A stretch of DNA of 64,000 nt, from NCBI GenBank assembly GCA_008694505.1, contig VZDJ01000301.1, forward strand, positions 9,256,544 to 9,320,543. Reading direction: 5' to 3'. The position numbers and the translations under genes were made by a program. The DNA is from Cyanoderma ruficeps (taxonomy: Eukaryota; Chordata; Aves; Passeriformes; Timaliidae). Within the stretch, counting starts at the first letter, position 1, and each line of letters starts with the position of its first letter. The notes below the pieces were generated by a model. It did no database searches. It was not told the DNA's origin and saw nothing but the letters and a program-made list of their open reading frames with translations. This document shows, piece after piece, positions 58,267-64,000 of this stretch.

Positions 58267-60099
58267 TTAGTTTTTTTGGTATGGTTTCCTCCCCCCTCTC
58301 CCTTCCCCGCAGTTGTATTTGGGTTTTTTGTTTCTAAAACGACAAAAACGTTTAATATGCCCTTCCTGCCCACACCGAAAACATTTAACCCTCCTCTCCC
58401 CTGCAGGTGCTGCTGTCACTGCTCTCTGCCTCGGCCCAGGGACTCTGCGAGGAGCCTCGGAGTCGATGGCGGCTCGTCTTGTGCAGGCTTCGATGATCTG
58501 GCCCAGGGTGGGAGGCGGCTCCAGGGGAAGTCCCAGGATGACACGTTTGCAAGCCTCATTTGCACGGACCCGAGCCAACTCGAGCACCATCGCCTTATGG
58601 ATTTCCTCGTTTTCAATCCACCTCTCGACCGCTGCATAGAGCCTCTTAACGAAATCTAAAAACGGCTCCGAGGGAGATTGCTCAATGGAAACATAACTTG
58701 GTTGGGGATCACGTGTGGGCATAATCCTAAAAGCCTTCTGGGCAGCTTCTTTGATACGCTGTAACACAGGCTGGGGGATGAGCCCAGCCTGTTTACCAGC
58801 CTGAGCCCAGTCCCCTTCTCCACATAAATGATCCAGGGTGATAGAACCACCCTGTGCGTCAAATGCACAATCAGGGTCCCGTATGAGCCCAGGAAGGAGG
58901 CCCCTGAGCAACCTCTTCCATATATCCTCCCACAGAATATATTCTACGGAAGACAGGAGACATGAGAATAACTCTTTGAGGTCGCTGGGGACCAACACGC
59001 GCGATGACAAAGCAAACTTTAATATTCCTTTAAAATAATGACTCTCCCTGCCGAATTCTTCCTGGTCTTTACAGAGCTCCAATATATCCTGGGACGTGAA
59101 GGGCTGCCATGGGGGATGCTTCCCCCTACGACTGTAAACAACTGGGGGGGCAATAAATAGGGCTTCTTGTTCCGAGTTCTGCTTCCCGGGCCCGTCACAG
59201 CCGGCCCCCACACCCTGGGAACGGGAAGTCAGAGCACAGGAACCAGAAGTCGGAAGAGGCTGGGCAGAGCTGCCTGAACAGGGCATGGGAACCAGGGCGG
59301 ACCCCAAGGGGGAGGTGTCCGGTGATGTCACAGGAGAAGGAGCCATGGGTGGAGCAGTAGGAGCAGCCTGAAAGGCTGATGGAAGGGAAGGGGAGGTACC
59401 TGAGGGATGGGAGGAGTTGGGAGGAGGGGAGGAGATAGGAAGATGGGGAGAACAACAACAAGAGGGGGGCCCTGTCATGTGGGCACCTCCATCTTGTGCC
59501 CTTTGGGGGCCATCTTGTGAGGTTGGGGACAAACTACTTTGAGGATTTTCAACTAGGGGAGAAAGGTCGGATTGAGGGTTTGGGGAAGGATCCCCATCAG
59601 CTGGCACCTTGCTGCCAGGGCAAGGGGACAGAGGAGGTTGTGGGGAGTCAGGGAGTCGATAACAACCCTGCGCTTTTGTATTTCTGCGGGTTGCTCCCTC
59701 CAACCTCCCCGGTGTAGGGAACAAGGGGTTAGGACAAGAGGACTGGGAAAGACGGGCTTTGGGGAGAACTGGGGAAAACTGGGATGGTTGTTTTCCGACT
59801 TTCCCTCTCTCCTTTTCAGTCTCTTCATCTTTTATAACAAACAGGATCTTGACGAACAAAGGATAAAACTTGTCCCCCGAAGGGTCGCCCCTTTTCGTCA
59901 GATTAGTCAGTTCAGTTACCACAGCATTCCAAAACATCACAGTTTTAACATCCTTGGGGGACACCTTTGGAAAGTGAAAAAACAACCATCTAACAAAACG
60001 TCTTAACAGATCCCGAGAAAACTTCATCCCCCCTCTCACCAGGGCACCCGCAACTTGGTCAAACACCTCCTCCTGCTGCGCTGACAACCGCGCACCCAT
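58267..60099 (-). CDS. gag: Retroviral Gag polyprotein, uninterrupted, 610 aa
   Basis: Gag is the structural precursor that builds the retroviral particle at the membrane. The start is the ATG at 60099, with A at -3 and G at +4, and the protein opens MGARLS, a good N-myristoylation signal. Residues 1 to about 95 look like a basic helical matrix domain. Residues 96-310 are a proline/serine-rich linker with a PTAP late motif at 247-250, the type that recruits TSG101/ESCRT. Residues about 315-545 resemble capsid, with a major homology region around 473-491 (Q, E, F and RL at the expected spacing). A CX2CX4HX4C zinc knuckle lies at 573-586 (C573, C576, H581, C586). A second knuckle seems broken: only C597 remains in NCGEG. 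The last codons form A AAA AAC before TAA, the gag-pro frameshift heptamer. There is no internal stop or frameshift. No pro or pol follows, so processing would need a protease from elsewhere. Whether it is expressed or domesticated cannot be seen here. Confidence 0.93.
   Translation of the reverse strand: MGARLSAQQEEVFDQVAGALVRGGMKFSRDLLRRFVRWLFFHFPKVSPKDVKTVMFWNAVVTELTNLTKRGDPSGDKFYPLFVKILFVIKDEETEKERGKVGKQPSQFSPVLPKARLSQSSCPNPLFPTPGRLEGATRRNTKAQGCYRLPDSPQPPLSPCPGSKVPADGDPSPNPQSDLSPLVENPQSSLSPTSQDGPQRAQDGGAHMTGPPSCCCSPHLPISSPPPNSSHPSGTSPSLPSAFQAAPTAPPMAPSPVTSPDTSPLGSALVPMPCSGSSAQPLPTSGSCALTSRSQGVGAGCDGPGKQNSEQEALFIAPPVVYSRRGKHPPWQPFTSQDILELCKDQEEFGRESHYFKGILKFALSSRVLVPSDLKELFSCLLSSVEYILWEDIWKRLLRGLLPGLIRDPDCAFDAQGGSITLDHLCGEGDWAQAGKQAGLIPQPVLQRIKEAAQKAFRIMPTRDPQPSYVSIEQSPSEPFLDFVKRLYAAVERWIENEEIHKAMVLELARVRANEACKRVILGLPLEPPPTLGQIIEACTRRAAIDSEAPRRVPGPRQRAVTAAPAGERRVKCFRCGQEGHIKRFCRFRNKKPKYNCGEGRGGRKPYQKN
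58270..58276 (-). promoter_or_regulatory. A AAA AAC -1 frameshift heptamer at gag end
   Basis: Read on the minus strand, the gag codons CAA AAA AAC TAA contain the heptamer A AAA AAC in the correct phase, directly before the stop. The same heptamer drives gag-pro -1 frameshifting in mouse mammary tumour virus and other betaretroviruses. After a slip the new frame would read only CTA AAG AGT before TGA, so no protease frame survives. The site is a relic showing that a -1 gag-pro junction once existed here. Confidence 0.75.
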
Positions 60100-60205
60100 C
60101 CTGTCAGGGCAGCAACCACTCCCTTGCAGAGAAAAAGAGAATTAGAGAAAAATGGGTCCAGGGACCACCTTGGAATGCGCCCGCTGCCCTGGGGAACTCT
60201 CTCCA

Positions 60206-60214
60206 CCTTACCCA
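60206..60214 (-). promoter_or_regulatory. Candidate major splice donor in leader
   Basis: The minus strand reads TGGGTAAGG, a strong 5' splice-site match with GT at 60210-60211, between the possible PBS and the gag start. This is where retroviruses place the donor used for the envelope message. Since env is gone, any splicing today would have to use a chance or host acceptor downstream (to the left). Confidence 0.45.
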
Positions 60215-60435
60215 CCAAACCTGGAGACGGTGGAACTGAAAACTGCGAGGAAGGTCCCCGATCCTCAAGAGATCCTCTCGTGCGCTGGAGGGTTGGCTCT
60301 CTGTCCCTGGGAGCACCACTGACCAAAAGCAGCATCCCCACACAGGGACCAACGACACTCCACAGACTATGAATCCAAGGAAATCTGAAACAGTCCAAAA
60401 GAACAGCCTGGTCTATGGAGATCCTTCTAAAGGAT

Positions 60436-60455
60436 GCCCACAGCATTGGGCACCA
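60436..60455 (-). other. Possible primer-binding site
   Basis: On the minus strand the U5-like part ends CATCA, then GG, then TGGTGCCCAATGCTGTGGGC. A CA plus two bases plus TGG is the usual U5/PBS junction. The sequence resembles the tRNA-Lys-type PBS of betaretroviruses but has a substitution and an apparent 2-base insertion. Related copies occur twice in the left unit, near 57622-57645 and 57823-57846. The identification is tentative. Confidence 0.4.
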
Positions 60456-60470
60456 CCTGATGTGGCTGCT

Positions 60471-60963
60471 GGAGAAATCCCCCGAGCCAGCCCTCACTCC
60501 CTGGTCCGTGCCAGGAGTGTCCTCCTCCAGGTCTGGCTTTGACCAGAGTGGCTTTACAGAGCAGAGCTCCTGCTGCTCCCAAGGGCAGCCAGTGGCACAG
60601 CCTTGAGGATCAAGGCAAAGAGCAGCAAGGAGCCTTCTGTGTGCTTCTCAAGGAGTTCATTCCCTGAGATTGTCAGGGATGAAAAGGCATAAAACAGCAT
60701 TGGGCACAGTCTTTTAAATGGGGGAGATACCAGGGGAGGGTACAATTCTTCAACCAATCAGGGATATAACTGGGAGGAGATTAAGAGGAGCTCACAATAT
60801 GAGAACCAATAGGAAAGACAATGGGTGTGGAAAAGGTCAGATGGGCCAATGGGGCCTCCTGGAATAGGGGAATTCCCGGGAGGAGTTTAGGCAGGGGGTT
60901 GGGACAACAAGGACTGACAGGGAACTTTCTAGAACGAAGGGCAGGGATTAGGGAGGACTGACA
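60471..60963 (-). mobile_element. Right (5') LTR-like unit of the gag provirus
   Basis: In proviral orientation this holds a U3-like part (about 60721-60963), a TATA-like TTTAAAAG (60711-60719) and an R-U5-like part (60471-60710) that ends close to the possible primer-binding site. Three CCAAT boxes lie at 60754-60758, 60806-60810 and 60846-60850, read as ATTGG in the transcribed sense, roughly 40, 90 and 130 bases upstream of the TATA-like motif. The outer end is placed at 60963 because the minus strand begins TGTCAGTCC there. That short motif recurs at 60913-60921, so the end could be wrong. At the position where the left unit has AATAAA, this copy reads AATGAA, so its poly(A) signal appears lost. 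Confidence 0.75.
60711..60850 (-). promoter_or_regulatory. Candidate LTR promoter: TATA-like plus three CCAAT boxes
   Basis: The minus-strand TTTAAAAG at 60711-60719 is preceded in the transcribed direction by three ATTGG (inverted CCAAT) motifs centred near 60756, 60808 and 60848. This spacing is typical of an NF-Y-dependent retroviral U3. Transcription would begin about 25-30 bases further left, near 60685, and run into the gag leader. The left unit keeps the TATA-like motif (58099-58107) but has none of the CCAAT boxes. Confidence 0.55.
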
Positions 60964-61600
60964 TTTATGTAGATGGAGGAAAAGGCAGGTCTAGGGAGTG
61001 AATGACAACCAGGCGAGGGAGGAGAAAACTTTGGGTAAAACCATCCACCTGAGGGGAGACACAGGAACATGCAGAGCCAAGTGTTGCTGAAGTGGTTTTG
61101 GGCTTCGTGTCTATTTGAAACTGCTTTATGTATTACCCTACATGCAGGGAGAAGCCATGTCATTTCTAAGAGCTGCCTGATTATAGTCTTACACTGACAG
61201 AGTCCCACAGAAATGGATGAAGATGCAGTTCTGCATCTGCTTTCAGGAACTGTTCTTCTGCTCAGCTCAGGAAGTCTCTGATATGATCTCTTGAGAAAGG
61301 GTGATTTTTTATCATGGACTCCAGCCTATCCAGGCCTTCTTTTTGTGTTCTGGACATTGGGTTTCCCATTTTTACACCAGATTAACTCTGGGGGAAAATT
61401 CAGAAAAGAAGTCCTACCTGATGGTACTGTCAGCTTCTCTCTCGGTCTCCGAAATTCCCGTCCCTGACCAGCAGACACGAGTTTTCTGAATCCGAGCTGA
61501 TTTTCTTTTCCCCAGGGATTTTTTCTTCTTCCCGTATTTCCACTGCTTCTTCCTTCAGACAGGTCCACTAGCAGAGGTTTCTCCTCACGGGGGGCACCTT
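60964..61600. other. Unique sequence right of the provirus
   Basis: This lies between the presumed U3 end and the solo LTR at 61601. It could still contain retroviral U3 if the LTR end was placed too far left. No gene seen. Confidence 0.45.
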
Positions 61601-62030
61601 TGTGATGGTTTTGGCCTCTTTATCTCTGCCAAGATCAGGATGAAAGACACAGGAAATTGAGGATTGAGCTGGGACTTGGTTGTTTATTGTATCTATGTAC
61701 AGGCCTACATACTATGAGCTCCAACTAGCATACCAAGAAAACAAAGTAAAATAGAGAGCTTCTAGCTCTTTCTAAGGTTATTTAAGTGATAATCCCCCAA
61801 CAACAAAGTGACACCTGTATTATTTATTATTTTTGACCCAATAATGACCACCCAAGGCCTGCAATGTGGACCTTTTTCACCCAATTACAGAAAGCCACCT
61901 AAACCCATGAAGAATGAAGAAGAAGGTGAAGAAAAAGGACTTAGACAACATCCAAATCCCTCCATCTTGTCTCACATGTATTGCTGTATGCTAAAATCTT
62001 AAAAGTTAAGTTTCACCCTGTGAGATCACA
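61601..62030 (-). mobile_element. Solo LTR, about 430 bp
   Basis: The element begins TGTGATGG and ends GATCACA on the plus strand, giving the TG...CA ends and short inverted termini (TGTGAT/ATCACA) of a retroviral LTR. Read on the minus strand it has a poly(A)-type ACAATAAACAACC (plus-strand position about 61679-61692) about 80 bases before its 3' end, fixing the orientation. No internal retroviral sequence lies on either side, so it looks like a solo LTR left by recombination. No clear target-site duplication could be settled by eye. Confidence 0.75.
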
Positions 62031-62544
62031 CACCACCACTCAAAGGTCTCGGGTCAAATGTGGTGCTTGCCCGAGGGTCAGCACCCCTCAGCTCAGAAAA
62101 CCTGAAATTTTCAACCTCCAGGGTTCCAACAGGAACAAACCATTCAAAAGGACTTACAAAAATATATGTAAAGGAAAACACACAACCACAATTCCCCAGG
62201 AAATTTTCAAGCAAGAACTGAAGCATTAGCATTGGGAACAGGAGCAATATTTCAGTATCCAGATTGCAGGAGCAGATTTTTCTCCAATGTGAACAATAAA
62301 ATCGTGGGACTTGGGCAGATAAATCAGCAGCAGAGTGATGTTCACCTGGAAGAGGCATAGAACCTGCCTGAGTCAGAGCCCTGAGATCCCCCAAACCTTG
62401 GACAGATGATCCCTTGCTTGCTCCAACAACTCAAAGCTCTCAGGGTGGGGTTTGACTGCTGCCTGCTCATTCCACAGGGGAAAAGGCCTCTCATCCATCA
62501 GGCCATAAAACAGGAGCCACAGAACAGCGTGGACGGGGAGGGAT
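62031..62544. other. Unique sequence
   Basis: The 122-codon minus frame at 62026-62394 has no recognised feature. Confidence 0.5.
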
Positions 62545-62660
62545 GTTAAATCTCACCTCAATCCATGCCATGGGCAGGGACACCTTTCACTGTCCCAGGT
62601 GGCTCCAAGCCCTGTCCAGCCTGGCCTTGGACACTCCCAGCAATGAGGAGTCCACACTCC
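62545..62660 (-). mobile_element. CR1 LINE 3' end
   Basis: CATGCCATGGGCAGGGACAC, CAGGTGGCTCCAAGCCCTGT and CCAGCCTGGCCTTGGACACT are the reverse-complement CR1 tail. The match fades after about 62645. Confidence 0.8.
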
Positions 62661-63149
62661 TCTGCAGTGCAAGGGACTTCAAGGAGCACAGACCTCTTTC
62701 TTCCTTAAACACCTTCATGAGGGCAGTGGGAAAAAAGCCTCTGCTGCATGTACACTTTGTCTCCTAAATCTGCTGCTTTTGAACTGGGTATGAGAGACAC
62801 GGTCCCAGCAGCGATGCACTTGCTTGTAAAGAATATTCTTACAAGAATTCTCTTCTGGAATGAGCTGTCAAACACTGCAGCTTCCACATCCCCACCCTCT
62901 CGTACGAGTCAATGTCACTGCGGCTTTCCAAATCCTCTGCAAAGACCTGGATTTCTTTGCTTGCTTCTTTTGCTGAGGAAAGGATTTACTCAGTAACAGA
63001 GGATAAGCGATTTGGGATTCAGGAGGGCTAAGGAGAGAGCTCTGTAGAGCAGCACCACCCCAGAAACACCTCAGAGACATTTCCCAGGTCAGGATCCAGC
63101 CCTCGGCCTGGCTGGGGCTCAGGATCACAGGGACGATGCCTCAAAGTGT
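62661..63149. other. Unique sequence between CR1 copies
   Basis: Nothing recognised. Confidence 0.55.
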
Positions 63150-63450
63150 CTCAGAGAATTAAAGAACAATTTGGGCTGAAAGGGACTTCAAAAATCACCC
63201 AGTGCCACCCCTGCCATGGGCAGAGACATCTTCCACTGTCCCAGGCTGCTCCCAGCCCTGTCCAGCCTGGCCTTGGACACTTCCAGGGATCCAGGGGCAG
63301 CCACAGCTTCTCTGGGAATTCCATCCCAACCCTTCCCATCCCTCACAGGGAGGAATTCCTTCCCAATATCCAAACCTCCTCTGTGCCAGTTTGAAGCCAT
63401 TCCCTGTATCCTGTCACTCCAAGCCTTCCCCAAAATCCCTTTCCAGCCCC
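63150..63450 (-). mobile_element. CR1 LINE 3' end, longest copy
   Basis: The copy starts near TCAGAGAATTAAAGAACAAT and carries GCTGAAAGGGACTTCAAAAA, CTGCCATGGGCAGAGACATC, CCAGGCTGCTCCCAGCCCTG, CCAGGGATCCAGGGGCAGCC, GGGAGGAATTCCTTCCCAAT and a TTTGAAGCCATTCCCTGTAT block. It is the most extensive CR1 tail here, in reverse complement, and explains the overlapping frames on both strands. Confidence 0.88.
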
Positions 63451-63660
63451 TTTAGGCAACCAAAGCTGAAAACTGACCACGCAGGAAAAGCCTTTTAAAA
63501 ATCCTTTCACCATCACAAATTTGTTATTATAAAACCAAGATTTTTTTTTTTTTGTGCTTGATATTTTTCAATCTATATATTCCACAAGAGCTGCAAAAAA
63601 GGGGGAAAAACCCTCCTTTTGACATCTACCACTCAAGTGTGAAAGTAACCTTTAGCTTTA

Positions 63661-63960
63661 ATAGTTTATTCAGGAACTATCCCGACGTTTTTAATTAGCT
63701 AATGCCTCACTAAGATCTGCAGGCCCCAAAAGAACATAATATTTCTATCAGCCGGCTCTGGTTTAATTTTCTCTGGTTTTAATGTAGCACACCATCTCCC
63801 AGCCCACATCCCAACTGTAATTAGCATGGCTAATTACTGAAGCTGGATGAAGCATGGCTGCAGTTGCTATAATAAGTATATTTACTGTATCTCGAAGTAC
63901 ATTACTGATATTACAGAATTTGTGATGAAGGCACAGCAAGGAACACGCCAATGCCATTGA
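63661..63960. promoter_or_regulatory. Candidate conserved non-coding element with homeodomain-type palindromes
   Basis: The stretch has no repeat character and is dense in TAAT motifs. At 63818-63836 TAATTAGC and GCTAATTA face each other across ATG (the arms extend one base further on each side). At 63694-63703 ATTAGCTAAT is a perfect palindrome. Paired TAAT sites are bound by homeodomain dimers. The texture, AT-rich but complex, fits a conserved enhancer, but conservation cannot be judged from one sequence. Confidence 0.35.
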
Positions 63961-64000
63961 ATACTCATGGGACTGGCAGGGAGGGGGGAGAAAAAAAGAG

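Larger units (their letters stand above)
60100..60470 (-). other. Proviral 5' leader
   Basis: This untranslated region lies between the U5-like end and the gag ATG. Positions 60289-60470 match the two 200-bp units found at the left end of the locus (57461-57861). The part 60100-60288 is unique to this side. It contains a candidate splice donor (60206-60214) and would also be expected to hold the packaging signal, which I cannot identify by eye. Confidence 0.6.
57461..60963 (-). mobile_element. gag-only endogenous retrovirus locus, internally deleted
   Basis: This is a minus-strand endogenous retrovirus. In proviral order it has an LTR-like unit (60471-60963), a possible primer-binding site and leader (60100-60470), an open gag (58267-60099), a short unidentified stretch (58111-58266) and a second LTR-like unit followed by repeated leader sequence (57461-58110). 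No protease, dUTPase, polymerase or envelope sequence is visible: only about 160 bases separate the gag stop from the R-like region of the second unit. The layout therefore implies a deletion from the gag end into U3. The two flanking units match over about 235 bases of R-U5-like sequence but differ by eye at about one base in eight. The gag design, with one good zinc knuckle, PTAP and a gag-pro-type slippery site, suggests a betaretrovirus-like (avian ERVK-type) group. That assignment is inferred, and the outer boundaries are approximate. Confidence 0.88.

Noticed and set aside
58267..58659. Plus-strand frame antisense to the end of gag (57856-58659, 267 codons)
   Set aside because: A shadow of gag in a GC-rich stretch, with low-complexity content and no recognisable antisense retroviral protein.

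Overview
The window looks like non-coding chromosomal DNA from a bird, probably a passerine songbird. At least a dozen 3' ends of CR1 LINEs lie on both strands, together with retroviral LTR fragments, many A-, T- and GA-rich tracts and several minisatellites. I found no host protein-coding exon, tRNA or other structural RNA gene, and no CRISPR array. Apart from the retroviral gag, every sizeable open reading frame is explained by low-complexity sequence, tandem repeats or repeat-element shadow. Without alignment I cannot exclude small host exons.

Left part (1-22 kb): an LTR-like copy at 1343-1760 (a near-identical second copy lies at 52567-52990); a 17-bp tandem array; an old CR1-like LINE piece near 3.4-3.8 kb; CR1 tails at 6.9 and 9.5 kb; a related LTR near 12.6-13.1 kb. 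From 15.5 to 20.4 kb there is a block built by local duplication: a direct repeat of about 420 bp (15528-15950 and 17758-18172) interleaved with a long inverted repeat of about 280 bp (16412-16694 and 20086-20363). A pyrimidine-rich minisatellite follows at 21.1-21.5 kb.

Middle part (22-50 kb): two diverged LTR copies in the same orientation at 22.4 and 27.3 kb; a purine-rich tract of about 380 bp at 31 kb; CR1 tails; and six tandem arrays or duplications (about 91 bp x3 at 34.8 kb, 11 bp x8.7 at 39.1 kb, 111 bp x2 at 43.0 kb, about 39 bp x12 at 43.4-43.9 kb, about 208 bp x4 at 46.2-47.0 kb, and an A/C tract at 50.3-50.6 kb).

Right part (57.4-62.0 kb): the main coding feature is a minus-strand endogenous retrovirus. 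It has an LTR-like promoter with CCAAT and TATA-like motifs, a possible primer-binding site, a leader with a candidate splice donor and an uninterrupted 610-codon gag. The gag has a myristoylation signal, a PTAP late motif, a capsid major homology region, a zinc knuckle, and an A AAA AAC slippery heptamer directly before its stop. Protease, polymerase and envelope are absent. The left flanking repeat is not a simple 3' LTR: it carries leader sequence repeated in tandem and differs from the right one at roughly one base in eight by eye. An old-looking shell around an undamaged gag is the most interesting feature of the window. A separate solo LTR follows at 61601-62030. The last 350 bases contain homeodomain-type palindromes and resemble a conserved non-coding element.
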